Below, in pieces: positions 16,301-24,673 of a stretch of DNA of 64,000 nucleotides. The position numbers and the translations under genes are program-made. How positions within the stretch are numbered: the first letter of the stretch is position 1; every line of letters begins with the position of its first letter. The stretch is from Longitalea arenae (GTDB lineage: Bacteria > Bacteroidota > Bacteroidia > Chitinophagales > Chitinophagaceae): positions 460,874-524,873 of the forward strand of contig NZ_JAFFJX010000004.1 in assembly GCF_016924755.1 (NCBI RefSeq). The letters run 5' to 3'. The notes below the pieces were generated by a model. The model searched no databases. It was not told the DNA's origin and was given only the letters and a program-made list of their open reading frames with translations.

Positions 16301-17410
16301 ATGGCGAAAAAATGGATCCTGTTTTCCCTGCTCACCGGTATAACGGGTATTATACTTACTGCATTCAATACGCAGGTACCGCCGGCAGCTATTTCACTGC
16401 ATGCAGCAGATACGCTATTATATCCGGAAGAAAAGCATTTTGCCAACATCCAACAGCTGACCTTTGGCGGCGATAATGCCGAAGCTTATTTCAGTTATGA
16501 TGGTGAATGGCTCGTGTTCCAACGCACCAGTGTTAAAGACGGCATTCCCTGCGATCAGATCTTTGCAGGAAAGATACCAGCGCCCGGCGCTCCATTTCAA
16601 TACAAAATGATCAGCACGGGTAAGGGAAGGACCACCTGTGCATTTTTCACCAAAGATGGAAAACATATCATTTATGCCTCTACTCATCTGGGCGGTGATA
16701 GTTGTCCGCCATTGCCCGACCGGTCGAAATACGGCAATAAATATATCTGGCCATTATACAGCAGCTACGATATTTTTATGGCCGATCTCAATGGCAAGAT
16801 CGTTAAACAACTCACCCATAGTAAGGGCTATGATGCTGAAGCCACGCTCTCGCCGGATGGCAAAAAAATGATCTATACCAGCGTGAAAGACGGTGATATT
16901 GAATTGTATGTAATGGACCTGAACACTGGTAAAGAAAAAAGGATCACCCACACGCCGGGTTATGATGGCGGCGCCTGGTTCAGTCCCGATGGCAAAAAGA
17001 TCATCTGGCGGGCTTCACGACCGCAAACACCCGAAGCATTACAATCTTACAGGGAGTTACTGGCCGGGAACCTGGTAGCGCCTACGCAAATGGAAGTGTT
17101 CATGGCCAATGCCGATGGCAGCGATGCGCGGCAAATAACGCAATTGGGACAAGCCAACTGGGCGCCCGCGTTTATGCCCGACAGCAAGCGCATCATCTTT
17201 GCTTCGAATCATGAATACAAAAGGGGCTTCCCGTTCAATTTATATACAATGCAGGCAGATGGCAGCGGATTGCAAAAGATCAGCCGCGATAAAGGCTTCG
17301 ATGCATTTCCCATGTTCAGTCCGAACGGCAAAAAGATCGTTTTCTGCAGCAACCGGAATAACGGAGGAACGCGGGATACCAATATCTTTATTGCCGACTG
17401 GAAAGAATGA
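16301..17410 (+). CDS. TolB-like WD40/PD40 beta-propeller protein, secreted
   Basis: 369 residues with an N-terminal hydrophobic signal (WILFSLLTGITGIILTAF) followed by PD40-type propeller blades. Recurring blocks are AYFSYDGEWLVFQRT, TCAFFTKDGKHIIYAST, ATLSPDGKKMIYTS, AWFSPDGKKIIWRAS, PAFMPDSKRIIFASN and PMFSPNGKKIVFCSN, each preceded by a strand ending in a D.Y.MD- or VFMANADG-type segment. This is a six-bladed propeller without a peptidase domain. Such proteins act as periplasmic scaffolds in Bacteroidota; the ligand is unknown. It is divergent from the TPR lipoprotein gene. Confidence 0.88.
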   Translation: MAKKWILFSLLTGITGIILTAFNTQVPPAAISLHAADTLLYPEEKHFANIQQLTFGGDNAEAYFSYDGEWLVFQRTSVKDGIPCDQIFAGKIPAPGAPFQYKMISTGKGRTTCAFFTKDGKHIIYASTHLGGDSCPPLPDRSKYGNKYIWPLYSSYDIFMADLNGKIVKQLTHSKGYDAEATLSPDGKKMIYTSVKDGDIELYVMDLNTGKEKRITHTPGYDGGAWFSPDGKKIIWRASRPQTPEALQSYRELLAGNLVAPTQMEVFMANADGSDARQITQLGQANWAPAFMPDSKRIIFASNHEYKRGFPFNLYTMQADGSGLQKISRDKGFDAFPMFSPNGKKIVFCSNRNNGGTRDTNIFIADWKE

Positions 17411-17546
17411 TGCAGATCAGGAATAAGGTGTGCCACACTTTGTTTTCTTTGACAGGAGTAAGTGTGGCCAGGGCTTATATAGTTAATCACAATCAAATTT
17501 GAGATTATCCTCATCCACCATTAGCTTTGCGCCAAATCTCCCCCAT

Positions 17547-18005
17547 ATGAATTTTTTAGTTGTACTACATAGTTATCTCCGCTGGATCCTGTTGATACTG
17601 TTGCTGGCCTCTATCATCAAAGCCCTTTCCGGTTTAAATGGAAGAAAAACATTGACCGCAGGTGACAAAAAGATATGGCTGTTCACCATGATCACGGCGC
17701 ATACTACGCTGCTTATTGGTTTAATACTTTTGTTCGTTGGAAGGATCAGCTTTACCAAAGTACCTGAAGGTGTAAGCGTGATGAAAGATGCTGTTTACCG
17801 CTTTTTCCTGGTAGAACATCCATTGATGATGCTTATTGCAGTCGTGTTTATTACTATCGGCAGGGGCCAGGCAAAGAAAGCGATACCTGACGCAGTGAAG
17901 TATAAAAAAGCGTTCTGGTTCTTTGTTGTTGCATTGATCCTGATACTGGCCGCTATTCCCTGGCCTGCCCGTGAAATTGGCCGTCCATTGTTCCCAAGCA
18001 TGTAG
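17547..18005 (+). CDS. Four-helix integral membrane protein
   Basis: From ATG 17547 (MNFLVVLHSYLRW) 152 residues with four hydrophobic segments: about 1-22, 46-66, 92-110 and 126-143. Conserved-looking His residues sit in LHSYLRW, ITAHTTLLIGL and LVEHPLMM, at the membrane faces. The pattern resembles small cytochrome b561-like or CopD-like membrane proteins, where such His residues bind heme, but I cannot assign a family. An in-frame upstream start adds 16 non-hydrophobic residues. A strong terminator follows. Confidence 0.75.
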   Translation: MNFLVVLHSYLRWILLILLLASIIKALSGLNGRKTLTAGDKKIWLFTMITAHTTLLIGLILLFVGRISFTKVPEGVSVMKDAVYRFFLVEHPLMMLIAVVFITIGRGQAKKAIPDAVKYKKAFWFFVVALILILAAIPWPAREIGRPLFPSM

Positions 18006-18037
18006 TGTAAAATACACGTTTTTTATTATATCAAATA

Positions 18038-18070
18038 ATGCCATCCGCCGTTGCCGGATGGCATTTTGCT
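18038..18070 (+). terminator. Intrinsic terminator
   Basis: ATGCCATCCG at 18038-18047 pairs perfectly with CGGATGGCAT at 18055-18064 around a 7-nt loop, then TTTGCTTT. It closes the membrane protein gene ending at 18005. Confidence 0.85.
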
Positions 18071-18551
18071 TTATCCAGGCAGACGCTAAATCCTTGTTTA
18101 GCCTCCCGCCCGTTAAAATAAGCTGCTATAAACCAGGTATTTCTAATGCACCTCTAATCCTAAATCGTTCTATCTGCTTCATTTCAATTCACTTATCACG
18201 GTTCCTCCTGGCATGTAACAAACTCAAACACAACACAATAATAGGTTTGTGCCCGCGTTTTTGGATGCAGTGCAGAGCGGCACCGGAGCAGGACACTACA
18301 GGACATACGTTTGACTTTAAAACGATACGTTTGTGCGCCCGGAATTGAGCCGATCAACCAGCAAACCACTACAATCCCATTAACCTTTCCGTGTTGAACA
18401 GTGGTTTTGTAATGGTGTGATCGTAGTACAGAAAAACGATATGCTTATTTGCTTGCTCTTGTTGAATAATTACCGTAAAACATATTGGAACTGAATTTAT
18501 AAAGATTAATTATTTCGGCAGACTTTTTGAAATTTACACATAAACGTTATC
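18071..18551. other. Gene-free spacer with promoter-like octamers
   Basis: No gene is recognised. Two exact TACGTTTG octamers (18306-18313 and 18326-18333) match the -7 consensus TAnnTTTG on the plus strand, but they lie over 200 bp from the next start at 18552. They could mark an unannotated short transcript or be chance. Confidence 0.4.
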
Positions 18552-19889
18552 ATGACACTTAACACCTTGGCGAGAATCCGTACTGGCGTTTTATTTGTAT
18601 GCTTACTATTCTCCTGTTCGACCCTTTTTGCACAAAATCAAACTATCAATGCTGTATATGCAGGTACTGCGTATGAATATGATCAAAGTTCTGATGCCGG
18701 CGAAATGGTAAGGACTGATTACGTGTATTACTTCAGACCTAATTCTTCTTTCTGCAGTGATCTCAGCAAAGCCGACTGGTCAAAACGGGTTGACGGAACC
18801 TACTCCATCAGCGGAAACCAGTTAAAAATGAAATTTCTGAACGATGGTTCAGAAAAGATCATTCTGTTAAGCGTTACCGGCGAAACCGGCCAGTCTGGTG
18901 CAGCCACCTTTATAAGACTGAATATTACCAATACAGTGCCCGGCGGTTTTTACAAATTCGTGAGATCAGCCGGTAAACAGGATGGGTTTTATTTCGCTGA
19001 CGGCAAGTTCAAACGTACTACCGACTGGACCACCATTTCAGGTGGCAAGACCAATAGCGGTAATGGCGGTTCTTATACCATCAATCAAAGCCAGCTCGAG
19101 CTGAAATTCGATAATGGAAAAACAGCCAGCTATAGTTTCTTCAGCAGCAATGAGAAAAAATCGATCGTTGTTATCAATGGCGAGATCTATTATCTCGACG
19201 AAGAAGAAATGGCGAAACATGCCGGGGCTGCAAAACCAGCGGAGACTGCAGTGGCTGCCAAACCGAATGATGTACTGGAAGCAGGTATGAGCCTCTTGAA
19301 AGCGGCCAACCAGACCCACGGTGGTAAAAATATCGATAACCTCAGCACCATGAAAGCGGTGATGAATACCAATAACCTTACACTTACGATGACGGCCGAC
19401 TTTACCCGCCAGATAGTGCGTTTGGAATCATCGCTGCAAGGCAATACCATTCTCTTGGAGCAAATGGAAGGCAATAGCGGCTGGAGCTTTGATGGAAACG
19501 GATATGCTACGCTGTCGCCCCAACGGGTTACTGAGCTGAAACGCTACCTGTACTGTGGTTTGTTGGGATTAAAATCGGAGATCCTGGCGAAATCAACCGC
19601 TACCCTGCAAACACAGCAATATGGGCTGTCGTCGGTAATGGTAATGGTGAACAGCATGCGCGCCGGTTATATTATCAACGACAAGGATAAACGTTTGGAA
19701 GCCCTGATCATGGTGGATCCGTTGAGTGGAACGACCACCTTTACCTACTCCGATTTCAAGAGAACAGGCGGTATCCTGTTACCTTATACAGAGGTTATGC
19801 AATCTGGCAAACACGCGCAAACCATCACGTACGACAGTTACGACATTAACCCCACATTACCGGCAAATACCTGGGCAAAACCCAAGTAG
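18552..19889 (+). CDS. Secreted hypothetical protein with LolA-like C-terminal half
   Basis: 445 residues with a signal peptide (about 1-27, ending STLFAQ). The N-terminal half has two similar blocks, DYVYYFRPNSSFCSDLSKADWSKR and GGFYKF..GFYFADGKFKRTTDW, each followed by SYTI/TYSISGNQLKMKF-type strands, suggesting an internal duplication of a beta domain. The C-terminal half (LEAGMSLLKAANQTHGGKNIDNLSTMKAV onward, with NNLTLTMTADFTRQIVR and TFTYSDFKRTGGILLPYTEV) looks like the LolA/LppX-type lipid-carrier fold widely seen in Bacteroidota. The ligand is unknown. A terminator follows. Confidence 0.72.
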   Translation: MTLNTLARIRTGVLFVCLLFSCSTLFAQNQTINAVYAGTAYEYDQSSDAGEMVRTDYVYYFRPNSSFCSDLSKADWSKRVDGTYSISGNQLKMKFLNDGSEKIILLSVTGETGQSGAATFIRLNITNTVPGGFYKFVRSAGKQDGFYFADGKFKRTTDWTTISGGKTNSGNGGSYTINQSQLELKFDNGKTASYSFFSSNEKKSIVVINGEIYYLDEEEMAKHAGAAKPAETAVAAKPNDVLEAGMSLLKAANQTHGGKNIDNLSTMKAVMNTNNLTLTMTADFTRQIVRLESSLQGNTILLEQMEGNSGWSFDGNGYATLSPQRVTELKRYLYCGLLGLKSEILAKSTATLQTQQYGLSSVMVMVNSMRAGYIINDKDKRLEALIMVDPLSGTTTFTYSDFKRTGGILLPYTEVMQSGKHAQTITYDSYDINPTLPANTWAKPK

Positions 19890-19910
19890 TTAAAGGTTAA
19901 CTGAAATAAT

Positions 19911-19944
19911 AAGAGGTCTCACGTTCATGTGGGACCTCTTTTGT
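19911..19944 (+). terminator. Intrinsic terminator
   Basis: AAGAGGTCTCAC at 19911-19922 pairs with GTGGGACCTCTT at 19929-19940 with one G-U pair, then TTG. It is directly followed by the heptamer array. Confidence 0.8.
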
Positions 19945-20049
19945 TTACCGGTTGCCGGTTACCGGTTACCGGTTACCAGTTACCAGTTACCAGTTACCAG
20001 TTACCGGTTACCAGTTACCAGTTACCGGTTACCAGTTACCAGTCGCCGG
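19945..20049. repeat. Heptamer tandem array (TTACCGG/TTACCAG), 15 units
   Basis: Fourteen contiguous 7-bp units run from 19945 to 20042, each TTACCGG or TTACCAG (one TTGCCGG), and a fifteenth TCGCCGG ends at 20049. GG and AG units are interspersed. The array is followed by TTATAACCGGCAACTG, which folds back on the units. Related words occur at 53615-53640. Confidence 0.92.
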
Positions 20050-20176
20050 TTATAACCGGCAACTGTTTTCCCTCCAACTTGTGACAAGCAACCTTGAACG
20101 GTTTCAACATTGCCGATGGCCGTTTCACGTTTGCCGACTTTGAGAATTCCGTATATTGCCACCAAGAATTGCGACT

Positions 20177-21058
20177 ATGATCACATACAATCCTAAAGAC
20201 TGGTTTACCTTTATTTTCCGTTTTCACAAAGCCGACACCTTACGTAAACTTTCACCACTTATTATCGGCATCAGCGTTTTCTGCTGGATCATTGCTTTTC
20301 TGGAACTGAATATATTCAGGTTAGCCGAGAACAGCCACGTAAAGAACATCGTTTCTATGCATACCCTGCTCAGCTTCGTGATCTCGATGCTGCTGGTATT
20401 TCGTACCAATACAGCCTATGACCGTTGGTGGGAAGGGCGGAAATTATGGGGCGCCCTGGTAAACAACAGCCGTAACCTTGCCATAAAACTGCACAGTATG
20501 CTGGGGCCAGAGGAAAAAGCAGACCGGTCATTCTTCCGGCGCATCATTCCCATGTACGCCAGTGTGCTGGCGCATCACCTGCATGCCGAAAGTACCCGCC
20601 TGGCGCTGGACGAGCATGAACATCCTGAACTGAATAACATAGATACCAACCGCCATATTCCCAACCAGGTAGCCTCCATGATGATACAGCGGGTGAACCG
20701 CTTATACCTGGAAGGAAAAATTAAAGGTGATCAGCTCATCATCCTTAACGCCGAGTTGCAGTCATTCACTGATATCGTGGGCGCCTGCGAGCGCATCAAG
20801 AACACACCGATCCCTTTTTCATACAGTGTGTTCCTGAAGAAATTCATCTTCTTTTATGTAATGACCCTACCCTTCAGCTTTGTGATCAGCCTGGGTTATA
20901 TTGCCATACCGGTGGTGGCCTTTATTTTCTATGTACTGGCCAGCCTTGAGCTGATCGCTGAAGAAATTGAAGATCCCTTTGGCGGCGATGAGAATGACCT
21001 GCCCATGGCCAAAATAGCATCAAACATCAAAAAACATGTGGCAGAGATCCTGATCTAA
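20177..21058 (+). CDS. Bestrophin-family (UPF0187) membrane channel-like protein
   Basis: From ATG 20177 it has 293 residues. Family signatures are present: an amphipathic start ITYNPKDWFTFIFRFHKADTLRKL, hydrophobic segments (LSPLIIGISVFCWIIAFLEL, TLLSFVISMLLVFRTNTAYDRWWEGRKLWGALVN), the diagnostic RTNTAYDRWWEGRKLWG, IKNTPIPFSYSVFLKKFIFFYVMTLPFSF, and LIAEEIEDPFGGDENDLPM near the end. Bestrophins form pentameric anion or cation channels; the bacterial members are cation-selective where tested. An upstream in-frame ATG at 20156 lies in a less likely position. Confidence 0.92.
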   Translation: MITYNPKDWFTFIFRFHKADTLRKLSPLIIGISVFCWIIAFLELNIFRLAENSHVKNIVSMHTLLSFVISMLLVFRTNTAYDRWWEGRKLWGALVNNSRNLAIKLHSMLGPEEKADRSFFRRIIPMYASVLAHHLHAESTRLALDEHEHPELNNIDTNRHIPNQVASMMIQRVNRLYLEGKIKGDQLIILNAELQSFTDIVGACERIKNTPIPFSYSVFLKKFIFFYVMTLPFSFVISLGYIAIPVVAFIFYVLASLELIAEEIEDPFGGDENDLPMAKIASNIKKHVAEILI

Positions 21059-21067
21059 GCAGGTATC

Positions 21068-22153
21068 TTACTCGTAGATCTCATGAAATAATTTTTTTAG
21101 CTGCTCATTGCCGGTGGAACCTGCCGGCAATTGCCGGATCTGCTTCTGTATATTGCTTATGCGGTCTTTGAACACCGGATGGGTGCTCAGAAAAGAGGAT
21201 TGTTCGGCGCCGCCGCTTTCCTTTTGCAGCATTTGCATCAGGCGCACCATGCCCTGCGTATTGATATTATTTTTCGCCATCAGCTGCAGGCCGTTGTTAT
21301 CGGCTTCCGTTTCCAGCGACCGCGAGTATTGCAGTTGTTTCAATGCATCTGCATTATTAATGAGCACAGAAGTTATACCTGATTCATTACCGAAGACCAT
21401 CGCAAGGAACATTTTGCGCGCCAGGTCGCGGAAGATATTGCGCAGCGAATGGCGCAAGGCAATATGCGAAGCTTCATGTCCCAAAAGAGCAGCCAGCTCT
21501 TCTGGCGTTTTCATATTCTCCAGGATGGAAGTATACACTACAATATGACCGCCGGGAATGGCAAAAGCATTCATTTCGCCCGATTCCACCACCGTTATTT
21601 TCACCGGATAGCCAACATCATAATGTAATTGCGCATAAAAATCGTTCAGGACCGCCGTCTTATGCGTATCGATCTTGTATTGTTGTATGACCGACTGATA
21701 CATTTTTTCGCCCATGCTGATCTCACTTTCTTTGGCAATTCCGCCCGCGATCCGTTCACCCAGCCAGGGCGCTAACCAGAGATACAGCGCCAGCAATATG
21801 CCGATCAGGATCAGGGCAATGATCCCAAGCTTAACCCATATACTGCCCAGGGCCCGGGAATGCGCTTTGCTGAACAGCCGATGTCGCCTTAAGGTTTGTT
21901 TCAATGCCAGCACCAGCTGCGGGTCGCGGATGCCAAGCCTTTCTACTTCTCCCCGGCTATTCCGGTATTGCAGTTCGCTTCCGATCACCTGTTCATTGTA
22001 GGCAATGAGATCCTTTGTGAGCCAGTACACGTCTTTTTCCTGGTTTTCCTCATCGCGATACCGGATAGTGATGGTGACCGGCGATAGAAAAACAATAGCC
22101 TGATAAAAATGACCAACCGAATTATGATAAGTTGCTGAGTAAGTAGTGCTCAT
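21068..22153 (-). CDS. M48-family zinc metalloprotease
   Basis: 361 residues. The zinc motif is HEASH at 226-230 in the context AALLGHEASHIALRHS, with the third ligand Glu in ETEADNNGLQLM. One membrane helix at about 107-130 (KLGIIALILIGILLALYLWLAPWL) separates an N-terminal soluble domain from the protease domain, so the enzyme is anchored and faces the periplasm. The N-terminal 100 residues (VTITIRYRDEENQEKDVYW) form a separate domain I do not recognise. M48 proteins of this kind act in envelope protein quality control. Confidence 0.9.
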   Translation of the reverse strand: MSTTYSATYHNSVGHFYQAIVFLSPVTITIRYRDEENQEKDVYWLTKDLIAYNEQVIGSELQYRNSRGEVERLGIRDPQLVLALKQTLRRHRLFSKAHSRALGSIWVKLGIIALILIGILLALYLWLAPWLGERIAGGIAKESEISMGEKMYQSVIQQYKIDTHKTAVLNDFYAQLHYDVGYPVKITVVESGEMNAFAIPGGHIVVYTSILENMKTPEELAALLGHEASHIALRHSLRNIFRDLARKMFLAMVFGNESGITSVLINNADALKQLQYSRSLETEADNNGLQLMAKNNINTQGMVRLMQMLQKESGGAEQSSFLSTHPVFKDRISNIQKQIRQLPAGSTGNEQLKKLFHEIYE

Positions 22154-22164
22154 AGCACTAAATT

Positions 22165-22301
22165 AGGGATTTCGGGATTTTGAGATTTTGGGATTTTGGG
22201 ATTTGGCTATTTATAAGCGGTTTAAACGTTCAATAAATCCCGAAATCGAGAAATCAAGAAATCAGAAATCAAGAAATCAAGAAATCAGAAATCAGAAATT
22301 C
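22165..22301. repeat. GATTTTGGGATTTT / GAAATCAAGAAATC inverted word arrays
   Basis: The left arm (22165-22206) repeats GGGATTTTGAGATTTTGG-type words; the right arm (22236-22301) repeats GAAATCAAGAAATCA-type words, which are the complementary sense. A 30-bp spacer separates them, so the transcript can fold into a long imperfect hairpin. It lies in the divergent region between the M48 and DUF4403 genes. Confidence 0.75.
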
Positions 22302-22349
22302 CCTTTTACTTCGGCCTTATATTTGAATAATAGAAACTTTCTTCGCACT

Positions 22350-23780
22350 ATGAAACAAATTTCCCGGTTCCTGCCTGTAGTAGTTTTTCTGATCAGTATA
22401 ACTGCCTGTACCAGCAGCAAAAAAACATTTATTCAACCTACTGCAGAAACACCATCGCGACTTCTACCGGCATTACCAGCTTCCAGAATAAATATCCCAT
22501 TTAAGATATATATGAAGCCATTACTGGCAATGATGGATTCAGGCACTGCTAAAGAATTCACCAACGACAAATGGCCCAATTATACCCAGTCGGGTTGTGA
22601 TTTCCGTTATAAATTCCGTTTCGTACGCTCGCCCTTTAGTTTTTCTTGTGTTAATAATAAAGTAACAATAGGCTTTCGCGGCAATTACCAGATCGCCGGC
22701 AGTAAAACGGTTTGTTCATTCGATAAACAGGTAACGCCCTGGGTGAGCGGCAGTTGTGGATTCGGCAGCGAACCACTGCGCCGCGTTGATCTGAATATCA
22801 GCTCTACCCTTACGGTCCTGCCCAACCACCAGGTGATCACTGCTACAAAATTAGATAAGATCGAACCGCTCGATAAATGCGAAGTGACCCTCATGCAAAA
22901 CGATCTCACCGGTGAGATCATGGACAGCATCAAGGCCTCAATCGAGAGCTATTGCGGCAGCTTCGACAAGTTCGTTCAAACCCTGAACGATAATGAGCTC
23001 CTGCGCCGCTGGCGCTCCGGCGGCAGCCGTGTGATGCCCATCAGTACCTATGGATTTTTAAATCTCAATCCATCGGAATTACGGGTGAGTAAATTCAATG
23101 TTTACAAGGATACATTGTATTTCTCCATCGGTTACAGCGGGCAACCGAAATTTTCTTCAGACAGCTCACGACTGGTGACAAACGCCGCCCTGCCGCCTAT
23201 TAATACTTCGGAGTATTCCACCGGTATCAGCACCTACTTCGATGCTGTGTACCAATACAGTTTCTTTAATAAGCTGATGACCGACAGTTTGGTTAACAAA
23301 CCATTTGAAGTGGAAGGAAGGACCTTTGTGATCAAGGATGTAAAGATCGGGGGTACCAATGAAGGCAAAATTCAGGTAGATGTTTCTTTTAGCGGTAACC
23401 GCAAAGGTGTATTGCATTTGACGGGCACGCCTATTCTCGATGCAGAAAAGCAGGTACTGAGTATGCCCGACGTCACCTTCGCGCTTGACACAAAAGATAT
23501 GATGATCAACATTGCCAAGGCCCTGTTCCGGAAAAAGATCATGAAACAACTGGCCAACCAGTCGGTACTCGACATTGCAGCCCTTATTGAAAAGAACAAA
23601 AAAGTGATCGAGGCGCGGTTGAATCAAACGGTAACGCCCTGGATGAGCACTTCCGGCACCTTTCAGCAGTTCAGGTTGGTGGGACTGCTTCCGCAAAAAG
23701 ATTACATCCAGGTGCAAGCCTATATCCGTGGCACGCTTATGCTCATCGGTCAGCCACCGGTAAGTATGCTCAAGAAGTAG
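22350..23780 (+). CDS. DUF4403-family lipoprotein
   Basis: ATG 22350 gives 476 residues; the frame is open 54 codons further upstream only because of the repeat. The signal MKQISRFLPVVVFLISITAC ends in a lipobox ITA-C. The body shows the DUF4403 pattern: SRINIPFKIYMKPL, CDFRYKFRFVRSPFSF, ATKLDKIEPLDKCEVTL, and tandem similar sections (VTPWVSGSCGFG and VTPWMSTSGTF) suggesting two related lobes of a tubular lipid-binding (BPI/TULIP-like) fold, as proposed for this family. The function is unknown. Confidence 0.8.
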   Translation: MKQISRFLPVVVFLISITACTSSKKTFIQPTAETPSRLLPALPASRINIPFKIYMKPLLAMMDSGTAKEFTNDKWPNYTQSGCDFRYKFRFVRSPFSFSCVNNKVTIGFRGNYQIAGSKTVCSFDKQVTPWVSGSCGFGSEPLRRVDLNISSTLTVLPNHQVITATKLDKIEPLDKCEVTLMQNDLTGEIMDSIKASIESYCGSFDKFVQTLNDNELLRRWRSGGSRVMPISTYGFLNLNPSELRVSKFNVYKDTLYFSIGYSGQPKFSSDSSRLVTNAALPPINTSEYSTGISTYFDAVYQYSFFNKLMTDSLVNKPFEVEGRTFVIKDVKIGGTNEGKIQVDVSFSGNRKGVLHLTGTPILDAEKQVLSMPDVTFALDTKDMMINIAKALFRKKIMKQLANQSVLDIAALIEKNKKVIEARLNQTVTPWMSTSGTFQQFRLVGLLPQKDYIQVQAYIRGTLMLIGQPPVSMLKK

Positions 23781-24082
23781 GAAGTACGAAGCCGGAAGCT
23801 CGGAAGGTTCGGGCAGCCCTTTCCAAATCCCAGCTATTCAAATATCTGAAGGCCAAATAAAATAAAAAATTTCGGTAATAGGGTTCTCTTACCTCCTGCT
23901 TCAAACCTTAGTTTTATACCACGGATACATTACAAAAAAGCCCAAAGTCATACCTTTATAAGAGAATCCCTGTTTTAAAATTGTCCAGTACCAGGCAACC
24001 CGCCGGCAGGTTCCTTCGTAATAACCTTTGAGTTATGAAAAACAATTAGTTAGCAAAGAAATATTCCCGCAAACCAACACCC
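23781..24082. other. Gene-free spacer before the sigma factor gene
   Basis: No gene. It begins with the word GAAGTACGAAGCC (23781-23793), repeated at 59672-59684 and in part at 50398-50408. No TAnnTTTG match stands out upstream of the sigma gene. Confidence 0.4.
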
Positions 24083-24673
24083 TTGCTAGATAACTCAAAC
24101 ATTTCCTCTTTATTGAGTGGCTGTCGCAAAAATGATCGGAACAGTCAAAAGGAGTTGTATTACCTTCTCCGGGGCTTTGCTATGAAGATCTGTTACCGCT
24201 ATACCAATGCGATGGAGGAATGCGAAGAAATTGTGAATGAGGGCTTTGTAAAACTCTTCAAAAACATTCACCAGTTTGATGAAACCCGTCAGGAAGATAC
24301 CTTGTTGTCGTTGAAGGGGTGGTTCAAACGAATCCTTATAAATACCTGTATCGATCATTACCGAAAAACAAATGCATCGGTCAACGGCCATGTGCTTACG
24401 CATGAATCGGAGACCATTGCCGACCAGGGTGAGAATGGTATTGATATGTTATCTTATAAAGAGATTATTGAAGCGATCCGCTTACTTTCGCCGGCGTACC
24501 GGGCTGTCTTCAATTTATTTGTGATCGAAGGGCTTAGCCACGAAGAAATTTCACAAACACTCGGTATTTCAGTCGGCGCCTCAAAATCCAACCTGTCGAA
24601 AGCCAGGGATAACCTAAGAAAACTTTTGAACAACAAAAACTTGGTAAAAACGTATGCAACCCCTCCACGATAA
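24083..24673 (+). CDS. ECF-type RNA polymerase sigma-70 factor
   Basis: 196 residues. Region 2 comprises DRNSQKELYYLLRGFAMKICYRYTNAMEECEEIVNEGFVKLFKNI and the promoter -10 recognition helix through SLKGWFKRILINTCIDHYRK. Region 4 is IEAIRLLSPAYRAVFNLFVIEGLSHEEISQTLGISVGASKSNLSKARDNLRKLL, with a clear HTH. The start is TTG at 24083; the first ATG is 33 codons in and would delete much of region 2, so TTG is preferred. The last 20 bp overlap the next gene, which encodes its probable membrane partner. Confidence 0.9.
   Translation: MLDNSNISSLLSGCRKNDRNSQKELYYLLRGFAMKICYRYTNAMEECEEIVNEGFVKLFKNIHQFDETRQEDTLLSLKGWFKRILINTCIDHYRKTNASVNGHVLTHESETIADQGENGIDMLSYKEIIEAIRLLSPAYRAVFNLFVIEGLSHEEISQTLGISVGASKSNLSKARDNLRKLLNNKNLVKTYATPPR

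Noticed and set aside
17971..18348. 125-codon open frame on the plus strand overlapping a terminator
   Set aside because: It begins inside a membrane protein gene and reads through a strong terminator hairpin.
19952..20143. Frame with PVTGYQLPVTGYQL repeats
   Set aside because: Direct translation of the heptamer array (three heptamers equal seven codons); no start context or further domain.
24083..24181. Start of the sigma factor at the first ATG (24182) instead of TTG 24083
   Set aside because: The ATG would remove a large part of sigma region 2, which is intact from the TTG.
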